Counted from the first letter of the stretch, positions 1 to 9,940 are shown. The stretch: 59,185 nt of DNA from Lingula anatina (GCF_001039355.2 NW_019773692.1:188197-247381), one strand, 5' to 3'. Made by a program: numbers and translations. Notes: generated by a model not told the origin, from the letters alone.

Positions 1-549
1 AGAGCGCATTCTCAACGAATTAAGCCAGGCTTTACAAAGCCGGTGACCTAAAAATGGCGGACGTACATGAAAGAAAAACCGCCTAATCTTTTAATAGTCT
101 CTCCGCCTCCCCACACGTCGTCCCTGCGGGGTACAGTAATTAAATCTCGGCTCCGTTCGCCATGCGGAAGCTACCTGAGAAATATTAAGTGCGCATGCTC
201 ATCAGTTAAACTCGTGGTGAAGAAAGCATGGCGGCTGAAGGCGATCGAAGGAAAAAAGCTCTTCTGTTCTATTATCTTTGAAAACAGAGACGAAAAAGGA
301 ATAATTTGGCCCGTAGAGCAGCAATGAATCGACTATCTACGGAGATAATATCACCAGAGATATTCACGGAAATATTAATGTTCGGAGCCGAGATTTAATT
401 ACTGTACCCCGCAGGGACGACGTGTGGGGAAGCGTGTGAGAGGCGGAGAGACTATTAAAAGATTAGGCGGTTTTTCTTTCATGTACGTCCGCCATTTTTA
501 GGTCACCGGCTTTGTAAAGCCTGGCTTAATTCGTTGAGAATGCGCTCTT
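1..549. mobile_element. Foldback MITE with ~165-bp terminal inverted repeats
   Basis: The first ~165 bases reappear reverse-complemented at about 381-549. The outer ends are agagcgcattctcaacg and its exact complement cgttgagaatgcgctct. The two arms differ mainly by about 10 extra bases in the right arm (near 430-442). The central ~215 bases are unique and carry no convincing coding sequence; the open frame at 67-327 runs through the arm and is chance. This fits a non-autonomous DNA transposon. The left target-site duplication falls outside the window, so the superfamily cannot be assigned. The near identity of the arms suggests a fairly young copy. Confidence 0.85.
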
Positions 550-792
550 AGCTGTGAAATCAGGTACACATAACAATTTGCTACACATTACAAACCAACA
601 TATAACAAGTATCCATGAACAATCTGGTGCAACATAAAATTCTGACAGTACGGACTTTCGAGATGTGAACTTAGGTACGCAAAGATATTAGACATGCACA
701 ATTGGCTATGACTCCAAACAGTAAGAGATTGTCATACATTTACACTCGACACGTATTGTATCATTCTAAGCAAGTCTAAGTATTAAATTGTG
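550..792. other. Short AT-rich spacer, possible LINE 3' UTR
   Basis: No gene is seen. The LINE on the minus strand ends its coding remnant at about 793, so part of this may be its 3' untranslated region. No clear tail or target-site duplication was found. Confidence 0.4.
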
Positions 793-2242
793 CTAGCATA
801 CGTACATGGCCTTAAGGTGGCCCAAATTCTGTACTGAGTCCAGATATTTTTTAGCAAATTCAACAAAAGAAATAAGTAATAACTGTTTGTTTCTGCACCT
901 AAAGCTGTAGATATAGTATTTGATTAACATATTTAGGACATTATACGCATCTTTATTATTTTCTTTTTTTGTCAAGAATTCCAAATATAATTTTTTTTCT
1001 CTAAAGTCATATTCAGCTTGTCTTTGATTACATTTAAAAAGGTTTCAGTTATAGAACAATCCCATAGTACATGAATAATTGTCTCCGTCTCTTTCTCGCA
1101 CCTTTTACAAAGGGGGGTGTTGACCAAACCAGTTTTTGCAAGGTAACTATTTGTCGGTAATATATGTTGATTTATTTTATACTGGAACCATTTAAATTTA
1201 GGACTGATAGGAAGGTTAAAAGGCAGTTTATTTATTAGTGACCACTCTTTGTCATTAATATTAAACAGTTCATTCCAATTTATTTTGCCCTTTGAAATAG
1301 AAGCATTCTTACTAAGTATTTTATAAAAATCTTGGCAGCCCTTCTTACTTTTAAAGAAGATACTTAAATACTCTGGGAGTTTTGGGAGCATTACTTCAGA
1401 TTCGTTTATATCATGCAATTTCATGTATCGCTTAATAATGCTTACCACCCCTTGATATTCTAGGAAGTTGGTGTGAATACCATATCGCTTATTTATTTCT
1501 TCTTGTGAGAAAAAGGTAAATGTTTTAGCGTCTTTTGTAAAGTCCCTTATTGTAGATATACCTTTTTTAAACCAGTGCTTATAGTATATTACCTTACTGT
1601 CTACTCTTAGGGCTTCATTATACCAGACAGGGGTGTCCAACACGGGCTTGTTTTTCCCCCTTAACTTGTCTTCCTTAACCCTGAGTTCTTTCCATGCAAG
1701 TAACACATCCCCCCAGAACCGGTTTTGGCAAACTTTTAGACATTTATTCAAATACTCATTACCACCCACTGACAAAAGTTCAAAATTTAGATATTTAGCT
1801 ACGATAATTTGCCATTTTTTTCCTTTTTGTATAAATACGTCTAATCCATGTTAATTTTAGTGATGATATCAGTGAAGGCAAGTGTATCATTTTGATACCA
1901 CCTTCATCGTAATTTTTTTATAATTATATCCCGCTTAACTTTATCGATCTTTGAGTTCCACAAAAAGTGGAAGAGGTCACTCTGAAGGTCATTGATAAAC
2001 CTTTGACTAGGATTCGGTAAGGATATAAACAAATGATTTAATTGGGAAATTATTAAGGATTTTATAATTATACACTTGCCGATGGGGGTGATCATTCTTC
2101 TGTTCCATCCATTAAGAATAGACTTAATTTTTACTAATTTCTTATCAAAATTAAGTTTGGGGATTTGAAATAGATTAACATGAAATTCAATTCCCAAAAG
2201 ATTAAACTGGTGCTTTCCCCAATCAAGATGCATATGTGGCAA
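793..2242 (-). pseudogene. LINE ORF2 C-terminal region with Cys/His motif
   Basis: Downstream of the RT palm, the reading continues through a thumb-like stretch, then YDEGGIKMIHLPSLISSLKL (about 1800-1910, in another frame), then a region with CKRCEKETETIIHVLWDC. That is the CxxC...HxxxxC zinc-knuckle-like motif typical of L1/Tx1 ORF2 C-termini. Frameshifts near 1780-1905 and 978 break it. Confidence 0.82.
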
Positions 2243-2248
2243 ACATTT

Positions 2249-3240
2249 TTAATTACTGAACTTCAAACATCCTATCCATACTATTTTTGTTTTATCTTTG
2301 TTTATTTTCAACCCTGATATTTTTGAAAATTTCTCTAGTTCAATCATAAGTTCGGATAAAGAGTTTTCTGAGCCGTCAAGCATCACAGTCGTATCGTCTG
2401 CGTATTGAGTTAATAAAATGGGGGCGTCATCAATAGTGATACTTTTTATATTTTTGTTATTCTTGAGTATAATTGAGAGTATTTCCGCGCATAAAATAAA
2501 CAAATAGGGGGCTATTGGGTCTCCCTGCCTGCAGCCTCTTTTAATGTTAAAGGACTCTGAGAGATTGCCTCCTTGATTTATTGCTGCTTGTGCACCCGTG
2601 TTAAAAGTATTTATCCATTTGATAATACTTTCACCAAAGTTAAAAAAAAAAAAAAAAAAACTAGTACCCTGTCGATAAATTTCCACGACACAGCGTCAAA
2701 GGCCTTTTCGAAATCTAATAGCACTAACATTCCAGGGATATCGTTATCTTCTGTGTATTGCATAATATCGTATACAGTACGGATACTTTCCCCGATGTAT
2801 CTCCCGGATATAAAACCGCATTGATCGTCTGAAATAAGTTTGCCCAGGTATTTCTTGACTCTGGATGCTATGACTCCGGAGGCTATTTTATAGGTAACGT
2901 TTAACAAAGAGATCGGTCTCCAGTTTTTCAAGTATTGCTTGGGCTTTTCACCCTTAGGGAGACACGTAATTACACTTTGTCGCTGTGTAATTGAAAGTTG
3001 GCCAGTCGAGTAACCCCAGTTTATGGATCTAACTACAAAATTGCCGAGCTGTGACCAGAATACCTTGAAGAACTCGACAGTGAACCCATTCGAGCCTGGA
3101 CTCTTATTATTTTTCATTTTTTTCAGAATTTGGGAGGCTTCATTTAGACTAATTATACCCTCTAGTTCACTTGACTCAACATCTGTGAGCCTCAATGGAT
3201 AATTGTGCGGTAAAATCGTGCTTAAGTCAACATCAATCAC
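2249..3240 (-). pseudogene. LINE reverse transcriptase domain, frameshifted
   Basis: Visible motifs are NNKSPGSNGFTVEFFK (motif 1), NWRPISLLN (motif 2), LLDFEKAFDAVSW (palm A), GCRQGDPIAPYLF (motif B) and QYADDTTVML (catalytic YADD). The domain is cut in two frames by a homopolymer at 2641-2660, which reads as a run of Phe in either frame. The protein resumes after the run with FGESIIKWI, so removing the slippage would restore continuity. This is a dead copy. Confidence 0.9.
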
Positions 3241-3327
3241 ATCATTAGACTCTGCAAATAACTGTTCGTAGTAGCATTTAATTTCCTTTAAAATTAATGT
3301 TTGGGTAGTAATTTCTTCTCCGTTATC

Positions 3328-3621
3328 TTAAACTATCTTGGGTATTATTTTTGAAGTGAAATTTCGGTTTTCTAGGTTTAAAAAATATTCAGTGGGTTTT
3401 TCACCCTCTTCCAGCCACTTTGTCCTGGATCTTATCATACTACCCCTTATTTTATTTTCCCTGATGTATTTTAGTTCCTCTTGTAATCTCTCTATATTAT
3501 TTGCCTTTAGATTGTAATTTTTCTCCAAATTACTTATTTCTGTTATCAATTTTTTTTCTCTGTCGTCAACTATTTTATTCTTATAAGATGAAACGGAAAT
3601 GGTTTTGCCCCTGATCTCCAT
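3328..3621 (-). pseudogene. LINE ORF2 linker between endonuclease and RT
   Basis: The charged, helix-rich segment ends in RTKWLEEGEKPTEYFLNLE, the conserved stretch found just before the RT in L1/Tx1-type ORF2 proteins. Reading further upstream to about 3810 gives LWKFNNSLLDDLEY, also a family hallmark, before similarity stops at the 5' truncation. Confidence 0.8.
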
Positions 3622-3877
3622 AAGTAGGGTCTCAAGAAAAAGTTGATCATTTACGGTAAACTGTATGTCAGAGTCCGGAATTGAGCAGATATTATTTAGG
3701 TTATAGACAGGAAGTGCATACTGGATTTTTATATTATTAATAAGTTGTTTTATATTGTCTATATATTCTAAATCATCAAGCAGAGAATTATTGAATTTCC
3801 ATAACCCTTTCCCTTTCCTAAATGCAGTGTATGAAATGGCCGCCTGCCCGCCAGCCCGAGGCTGGTAACTTTCAGGC

Positions 3878-3909
3878 CGGGCGGGTAAGATTTGCAGATT
3901 ACCCGCCCG
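3878..3909. repeat. GC-rich perfect hairpin
   Basis: cgggcgggtaa is followed ten bases later by its complement ttacccgcccg. A weaker outer pairing (gccagcccg/cgggctggc) extends it to about 3850-3921. It sits at the broken 5' end of the LINE. Its role is unknown; it may be the end of another small repeat. Confidence 0.6.
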
Positions 3910-4021
3910 ACGGGCTGGCTGTTTTTACAGCCTATTTTCACCTTTTATTTTGTCTATGTTCACAAGCGATTTCAGCAAAATATCAAATAAACTCACGGTT
4001 TTCACCCACTTTCATAGAAGC

Positions 4022-4776
4022 AAAGAACTAACCATAATTGCAATCGAACGCTCGTATCGAAATGTAACCAACAGTCTCCCTCTCAGTGGCCTCGTTTTCG
4101 AAGTTCTGTCTGTGTGATATGAAGTTGAAAGACAATTTGAAACGAGGCACAATGTTCTTAACCAGCTTCAGTGCACAGCAGATAACGTTATGTCATTGTT
4201 TTGTGTAGAGGAGATACCGCGAGTAGCAATTTGTAGGTTGAGAGTAATAAAAATGTGAAAGTATAAAAAGTTATGATATTGATTAAATCGACTTATAGGT
4301 ACATGAAGTGCTTATAATCAACAGTGATAAAGGCAATGGAGCCAAAAAAAAAGGAGAATTTTACAAAAAATTTGAATCCCAAAATTATGAGTGAACGTAT
4401 GAGTTTACGCCGTGCGTCAGATGTAGTTTTTTTCCCACGTGCTTTCATCTTGGGCTGTCAAAAATGAAAAAATTCTATCAAGTCCGATAGAGAAGTTCAC
4501 AAAAGAAAAACAATTGAGGAAAGAAATAAAACTAACAAAGATTACGACAGCACCAAACGAAAGAGAACAAATTGGGACCAATGGAAAGGTGACTTCGATT
4601 TGCAATTAGTCGAGCGGCAACATTTTTTTTCGTAAAACCGTAACTCGAAAGTATCACGCACTGCGACCGAGCGCAAGCATCTCGATCCAATAACTCGTCC
4701 ATACTCGCCCCATATAAAAATAATATTGTAGCCTCTATGTGATATATATAGCTATTCTCAATAAGCAATGCTTTTG
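4022..4776. other. Intergenic, no recognised gene
   Basis: AT-rich sequence without a recognised gene. A plus-strand frame at about 4465-4635 gives a short, highly charged peptide rich in Lys/Arg/Glu/Asp, possibly a degraded transposon fragment, but no family can be named. Confidence 0.35.
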
Positions 4777-4777
4777 N

Positions 4778-4807
4778 CCCTAACCCCTAACCCTAACCCT
4801 AACCCTA
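4778..4807. repeat. Interstitial telomeric repeat (CCCTAA)n next to a gap
   Basis: About five units of CCCTAA (one with an extra C) begin immediately after the single N at 4777. This is the TTAGGG telomere repeat on the opposite strand. Direct contact with the N means it is a contig end, so the array may be longer in the genome or the join may be wrong. Confidence 0.85.
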
Positions 4808-5116
4808 GCATGAGGTGTTTAATATTCAAAAGTTAAATTGAATAATATTTAGAATGGTATATTATTGAAGTTTACCCAGGAATGCTATATTTGATTACTT
4901 TTTTTTTTTTTTTGTCTAATACAAGTACGTGCTAAAACTATGAAACGGCTCAAAAACGTTCAAACAGACAAACATTTTGATTGGTTGCCTTCACCTGTAC
5001 TTGAACTTGGTTTCACCAGAAAATCACCCCCCCCCCCTCTTTTACTAGTGATTCGATATTAAAAATGAACACCATAAAACTGAATGAGTTATTCTGAGCC
5101 ATTTATTTCTGCAAAA
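4808..5116. other. Intergenic, AT-rich, homopolymer tracts
   Basis: No gene is seen. It contains a T tract near 4900 and a C tract near 5028. It lies upstream of the presumed gypsy LTR. Confidence 0.4.
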
Positions 5117-5365
5117 TGTGATGTAATAAGTCACGTGGTCTAGGTAAAAGGTCATTGGCGTGAGGCGGAGACTATGTACGTATGCGACGTGACATGCGAG
5201 GAATGGACCTATTAATTCTGTAAATAAACATTTCAAATTTTATACATCTCCGTTGTTGCAATACTATATCTGGTGACGAGGAAGGAACAGACTCACAAGG
5301 AAGTCAAACCAAGTAAGAACATATACCTTTCAAAAACAGACATTGGCTATAACGAAATTAAATGA

Positions 5366-5800
5366 GTGCAGTACACGCAAAGAGGAGTGGATATAAATGA
5401 ATTTTATAGAGAGCTTCAAGATATTGGTAAACTGTGTAATTTTTATGACTTGGAATCAGAGGTGAAATCACAACTGATAATGGGATGTAAATCTCAGAAA
5501 GTCCGACAGAAAGGCTTACGTAACCCGTCCATGACATTTATGCAATTTTGCAGTAGGCGCACACTGAGCAACTTGTCACTTCACATACACGCCGAATGGA
5601 TGGACCGGCGGTTCACAGGGTGCAAGTCAGGAATTCGACAAGTAGTCATGCATTTTATTTTTAACAACAATGCCGTAATTATGGAGGAGAATGGCCACAT
5701 GAGGGTGGACGGTCGAAATGACCGCCCTTCAACAAGGAGTGTTTCTCTTGTAAACGGCTTCATCATTTCGCATCGATGTGCAGATAGGGTCAGCAACTAA
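5366..5800 (+). pseudogene. gypsy gag fragment
   Basis: The N-terminal ~50 residues (FYRELQDIGKLCNFYDLESE ... SQLIMGCKSQKVRQKGL) fit the capsid region of Ty3/gypsy gag proteins. After about residue 55 the frame no longer resembles gag, so a frameshift is likely. The frame begins with GTG, so no real start codon is seen. A cysteine-bearing zinc-knuckle frame may lie at about 5720-5790 in another frame. Confidence 0.65.
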
Positions 5801-5873
5801 CATCATCAGCTACACATAACAAGCGCTACGCCGTGAAAAACCTAAACCTGTACCTCATCGCCGTCAAAACAAT

Positions 5874-6089
5874 GTGAATTGTCAACATGGAAATTCCGAT
5901 GTGACTGAAAATGAGAACGAATGCATAGGTTATGATGAAGATGGATACGTCTTAACAGCGCATACAGTCACCGAGAACATGGACCAACTCCAACGTTTTG
6001 AAATAGGGATGAACGGTAGGAAAATATGTTTTCTAGCAGATTCAGGGTCTACTGTTAATTTGAGTACAATAAATCGCAACCAAGACTAA
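5874..6089 (+). pseudogene. gypsy aspartic protease fragment
   Basis: The end of this frame reads KICFLADSGSTVNL, matching the retropepsin active-site loop (D-S/T-G) of gypsy elements. The rest of the protease and all of the reverse transcriptase are missing downstream. Confidence 0.68.
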
Positions 6090-6154
6090 CGTTACACATT
6101 TTTATTACTTAAATCAAGGCCTACGGCAGTGAAAACAATTCAGTTCGTGTGTTG

Positions 6155-6397
6155 GGAAAATTCACATGGGCCTGTGGACATTTTCACATTTATTTATTCG
6201 GAGCTCATTTTATTGTGCACACTGACCACAAACCCCTCGTAAGCCTCTTTAACAACCCTATTTAGGCCCAGCTTTCGGCGCGTATCGAGCGTTGGATCAT
6301 GAAAACACAATCCTACCAGATGACGGTTGTGTATCGTCCAGGGCACATGACAACCCTGCTGATTACTTGAGCCGACACTCCACCCATCAGACTGATC
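6155..6397 (+). pseudogene. gypsy RNase H fragment
   Basis: Translation gives FHIYLFGAHFIVHTDHKPLV, then a stop where a residue is expected, then ARIERWIMKTQSYQMTVVYR, then after a frameshift NPADYLSRH. These are the standard RNase H end motifs (TDHKPL, ARIERW, YRPG, NPADYLSRH) of Ty3/gypsy polyproteins. Confidence 0.85.
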
Positions 6398-6403
6398 AGT
6401 TAT

Positions 6404-6533
6404 CAGTGGCGGATTTAGAGGGGGGTTAGGTCCTGACCCCCTAACCCCTTTCGATTTCTGAAAAAGAATTCAGGTTCAGGGTCGGCTTTGCATCTGCGGT
6501 CCCCCCCTTCAAATAATCCTGGATCCGCCCCTG
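6404..6533. mobile_element. 130-bp TIR element (CAGNGGCGGATNNAG ends)
   Basis: The left end is cagtggcggatttag and the complement of the right end is caggggcggatccagg. The 6-bp sequence agttat flanks both ends directly (6398-6403 and 6534-6539), consistent with a target-site duplication. The inside is G- and C-tract rich and non-coding. It is inserted right after the gypsy RNase H remnant. The superfamily is uncertain. Confidence 0.75.
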
Positions 6534-6572
6534 AGTTATCATCAAGTACAGAGAAAACAATAGCAGAAGAGT

Positions 6573-6938
6573 ATCTTCATTATCTGTACTTCATTATCTA
6601 GCCTCTACTTCATTATCTAGCCTCTACTTAATTATCTAGCCTGTACTTCATTATCTAGCCTCTACTTCACTAACTAGCCTGTACTTCATTATCTAGCCTG
6701 TACTTCATTATCTAGCCTCTACTTCACTAACTAGCCTCTACTTCATTATCTAGCCTCTACTTCATTATCTAGCCTGTACTTCATTATCTAGCCTGTACTT
6801 CATTATCTAGCTTGTACTTCACTAACTAGCCTCTACTTCATTATCTAGCCTCTACTTCATTATCTAGCCTGTACTTCATTATCTAGCCTCTACTTCATTA
6901 TCTAGCCTCTACTTCACTAACTTACTAGCCTGTCACTT
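6573..6938. repeat. 19-bp minisatellite
   Basis: About 19 copies of cattatctagcctctactt. Variants (cactaactagcctgtactt) alternate in blocks, suggesting higher-order amplification. Confidence 0.9.
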
Positions 6939-6991
6939 GAACACGTAATAGCTATTTTACTTTTTTGATTATCATTTAATTTGGTTGCTCA

Positions 6992-6996
6992 TTTTT

Positions 6997-7040
<44 letters not shown>

Positions 7041-7050
7041 TTATTATTAT
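6992..7050. repeat. (TTTA)n microsatellite
   Basis: A run of about 12 tatt/ttta units, ending in tattattatt. Confidence 0.9.
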
Positions 7051-7350
7051 TTGCGTTCTTTCACAAGAAATTACAACACATTTCCAAAACACAAATGAAA
7101 TAGACAGTTTACGCGGTTTTCCCTGACGTGCCTGTGACGTCATCAGTATCAACCTACAACGACCTCTGGCGGCAGTTGTCAGATAAGAGGACCGCATTCG
7201 CGTTTATACGGGTTTTAAGAATGAAAGGCCTACGGAACTGCACCACGTCAACTTGGTTGTACATAAATACAGCGTACACTATACTTCACATGCTGGATGC
7301 CTATTGAATGGTACATTTACTATAAGTCCACCAGCAAATATTCATCAAAC

Positions 7351-7505
7351 CTTATCTCAAGTATATAAACACTGATCAGTTATGCTCTTTGTTTGGTGAT
7401 ACATGTAAGGTTCTCTCATGCGTTTTGATATAACCTTGTCCGACCAGACCTTAGGTCTTATCTTGATAAGAAGAACTTCTACGGCCACCAGTCGCTAGTC
7501 TTATC
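7351..7505 (+). promoter_or_regulatory. Candidate promoter of secreted gene 1: TATA box and GATA-type sites
   Basis: A TATA-like tatataa lies at 7362-7368, about 160 bases before the ATG at 7529. CTTATC (GATA-factor core on the opposite strand) occurs at 7351 and 7500, and a palindromic pair cttatcttgataag at 7457-7470. The clustering suggests GATA-factor control (gut, blood or epidermal cells in other invertebrates). Function is inferred from motifs alone. Confidence 0.45.
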
Positions 7506-7528
7506 ATAGTACTAACTGGAGCCAAGCC

Positions 7529-7925
7529 ATGGTCACAATATTTCCAATTCTTTGCCTACTGTTCGTCAGCTGTGGTGCCTTGGCCCAACACGACATTGTG
7601 GCCAAGCAATCCGAGCTCTACCGCCTTCGTTTCTCTATTAATCAGTTATACTGGAAAGTTGCCGAATCTTGTCCTAACTTTAACAAAGTGTCTATAGGAC
7701 GAAGAAGGGAGACAATGCCAACAGCAGAGCGTTTGGATTTGGATATCGAATTGGCCAAGGCGACATATGACCACTTGTTAAGGCAGTACCAAGAATGTCA
7801 AGCGTCTCTCACTGGTATCACCACGCCAGAAACCACCACTATTAAGGCAAGCACCACCAAGTCTACTACGACCACAACTACCACCAGCACCACTAGTACC
7901 CCTACTACTTCCCCCGTGATATTAG
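7529..7925 (+). other. Exon 1 of secreted gene 1 (signal peptide, helical module, Thr-rich stalk)
   Basis: Ends at donor ATTAG|gtgaga in phase 1; the open frame continues into the intron but loses the family similarity there. Confidence 0.82.
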
Positions 7926-9035
7926 GTGAGACGAATTTCTTCGGGAACAAAACATTATTCTACTTACTTGTACCATTAAAAAGATCACTTTAAAACACCA
8001 AAACAATCTGTAACTATGCCCGATCATTTAAAATCTCTTCTAGATGGTCACGCGTTCACAATCCTGCGCGTGAAGCCCGTGTACCATAAGGGGTATAGCT
8101 TCCTAGCCTTGGAGGTTGTAGTTCCGAAGGATGGTCGGAGCAAGACGATCTCCTGGTGTAAAGATTACCAGAACCTGTGTGAAAGCTTCCGTCGACGACC
8201 GACCAGTTGTGCGGGAACAAATCACGTGCCATCGTAAGTACAACAAATATATATATATATATATATAATGCCGTATCTATCACTAGACTTATATCACTAG
8301 ATCGTATCTATCTATCACTATATATATATATATATATATAATGCCGTATCTATCACTAGACTTATATCACTAGACCGTATCTATCTATCACTATATATAT
8401 ATATATATATATAATGCCGTATCTATCACTAGACTTAGTTTTGAAAATTGAAATGAAGATAAATGCAATTTATTGGACCATTAAATGAAGCAAATATTAT
8501 TAAACTGGAAGTAATTTATTGTACGTGTAAATATGGTGATTTAATAAACTACGCTGCAAATATAATTCCCTTTTGTTTTATTTTTGTTCATTTAATTTTT
8601 CTAGTTTAATTGTCAATGCATATATTTCATTTTCAAGGAATCGTGTATTCGCAATAATCATGACATGGATTATCCGCATATCGATTATCTTACGTTTACG
8701 AGCCTCATTAAAAATAAATGTTTTATCAAAATGTAATTGCACATGCTTTAATCTATTCCAGGTGCCGTAAATATAATGCTGGCATCAATGTGAATGGAAA
8801 CAATGGGCACATGGGATGTTCCCCTAGTCGATATGTGAATGAAATCGCACAACAAGCCTTTCCCGACGGTAGTGCTCGGAGCTACTACAACACGTTCGCT
8901 TTCCTGTACTGTACGTCTCTTCACTGTAGTAATACTATCAGTAAGGACGTGACTGCACTGTCATTGGATTCAATGAGATCGTTTTATAATGAGAAGGCAC
9001 CGTCCCGCATTATGTACACGACTTGTCAGTATTAA
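7529..9035 (+). CDS. Secreted protein with mucin-like stalk and 8-Cys C-terminal domain, copy 1
   Basis: Three exons: 7529-7925, 8044-8233 and 8762-9035, joined by GT-AG introns in phases 1 and 2, giving 286 residues. The ATG opens a signal peptide (MVTIFPILCLLFVSCGALA). Residues ~20-90 form a helical, charged module (QSELYRLRFSINQLYWK...) with two cysteines. Then follows a Thr/Ser-rich stalk of about 35 residues, likely O-glycosylated. The C-terminal domain has eight cysteines: WCKD, NLC, TSC and SC in the first half, then GC, LYC, LHC and TTC, plus a NTFAFLYC motif. Copy 2 downstream shares every feature, exon phase and cysteine. The product is presumably extracellular. I do not recognise the family; a lectin- or defence-like role is only a guess. 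An AATAAA follows the stop within 10 bases. Confidence 0.85.
8044..8233 (+). other. Exon 2 of secreted gene 1 (first half of 8-Cys domain)
   Basis: Acceptor ttctag, donor ATC|gtaagt. Encodes GHAFTILRV...WCKDYQNLCESFRRRPTSC. Both borders agree with copy 2. Confidence 0.85.
8236..8440. repeat. 73-bp tandem repeat with (TA)n inside intron 2 of gene 1
   Basis: The block atgccgtatctatcactag plus a TA run recurs at 8268, 8341 and 8414, a 73-bp period with about 2.7 copies. It lies just after the exon 2 donor. Confidence 0.88.
8762..9035 (+). other. Exon 3 of secreted gene 1 (second half of 8-Cys domain, stop)
   Basis: Acceptor ttccag. Encodes CRKYNAGINVNG...NTFAFLYC...IMYTTCQY and stop TAA. Confidence 0.86.
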
Positions 9036-9036
9036 A

Positions 9037-9042
9037 AATAAA
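9037..9042 (+). terminator. Polyadenylation signal AATAAA of secreted gene 1
   Basis: aataaa lies directly after the stop codon, with a GT-rich stretch (gtgtacttgtgtccgag) downstream, a usual cleavage/polyadenylation context. It implies a very short 3' UTR. Confidence 0.6.
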
Positions 9043-9059
9043 AGTGTACTTGTGTCCGA

Positions 9060-9660
9060 GTTTATTGTCGATTACACTGGATCGAAGCTTTTGAGCAACG
9101 CCTGACCTCCAAAACACAACCCCCCTCTTGCAAAAGCTGCTTATGTGCGTGCTTTCGTTTTTAAATATTTGAATTAAGATGCAAACGGTTAAAAATGCAT
9201 ATGAACTTAATTTTTGTCTACCAAATGTCACCATAAAGGGAGTTAGGTCTATCCAGATGGATCGATCTAAGTATGGAAACCCAGTCATATATTAAAAAGT
9301 ATAATTTAGGGAAATACCAAAAGACATATCGCTTCATATTACCCGAAAAAGGATGTTAGAACGGGTTGTCTGTTTGCTTACTGTACATGTGCTGTATATA
9401 AACGGGGCAGCTAAGTACTGGTAGGTCAAATTTACCACCCAAAATGTAAAGAAGTGTCAGTTTAAAGCTCTTTTATGGCTGATCGAGTGATTTGTTCGGT
9501 TTATCCCTTGGCATGTCAACTTTCTTTGAGTTGTATTAAAACTAATTAAGACTAATTAAAGAGAGTGTACATTCCACGTGAAACTTACTTTAAGATTTAC
9601 TTTAAGCGCTGTTCACATTTTTCACAAATTGCTACCATTCCCCTATCTGTCCTCTCCGAT
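9060..9660. other. Intergenic, no recognised gene
   Basis: No coding similarity or repeat structure is visible between the end of gene 1 and the minisatellite. Confidence 0.4.
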
Positions 9661-9674
9661 CAAATTAATCGCCC

Positions 9675-9940
9675 CCCACCCATCCCCTTCCGCCCCTTCA
9701 TCCCCTTCCGCCCCTTCATCCCCTTCCGTCCCTTCATCCCCTTCCGTCCTTCATCCCCTTCCGTCCCTTCATCCCCTTCCGTCCTTCATCCCCTTCCGTC
9801 CCTTCATCCCCTTCCGCCCCTTCATCCCCTTCCGTCCCTTCATCCCCTTCCGTCCCTTCATCCCTTCCGCCCCTTCATCCCCTTCCGCCCTTCATCCCCT
9901 TCCGTCCCTTCATCCCCTTCCGCCCTTCATCCCAATCGCA
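9675..9940. repeat. 17-18-bp C-rich minisatellite
   Basis: About 15 copies of ccccttccgtcccttcat and a 17-bp variant with one C less. The open frames across it (Pro/Ser/Phe repeats) are a by-product of the repeat. Confidence 0.92.

Larger units (their letters stand above)
793..3821 (-). mobile_element. 5'-truncated, decayed Tx1/L1-like non-LTR retrotransposon (LINE)
   Basis: Six minus-strand open pieces read in order as one LINE ORF2: the linker upstream of the RT (3328-3621, extendable to about 3810), RT fingers/palm (2611-3240), RT palm with YADD (2249-2686), thumb (1904-2242), the cysteine-rich end (972-1775) and the extreme C-terminus (793-984). The apurinic endonuclease is missing; similarity stops near 3821, a usual 5' truncation by incomplete reverse transcription. 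There is an in-frame TAA between the second and third RT pieces (near 2249) and frameshifts at the T/A homopolymer (2641-2660), near 1780-1905, near 978 and near 3300. It is inactive. Assignment to the L1/Tx1 group rests on the RT motif spellings and the C-terminal Cys/His motif. Confidence 0.88.
5117..6397 (+). mobile_element. Ty3/gypsy LTR retrotransposon remnant, internally deleted
   Basis: A probable LTR end (about 5117-5268) is followed by TGGTGACGAGGAAGGAAC, the primer-binding/leader motif seen in many invertebrate Ty3/gypsy elements. Then come a gag-like piece, a retropepsin-like piece with DSG, and an RNase H piece with TDHKPL, all plus-strand and in the usual order. The reverse transcriptase between protease and RNase H is deleted (junction near 6090-6160), and stops and frameshifts occur throughout. 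No 3' LTR was found before the next element at 6404. It is a dead copy. Confidence 0.8.

Noticed and set aside
67-327. 86-codon frame at the window start
   Set aside because: It spans the MITE arm and loop and has no similarity.
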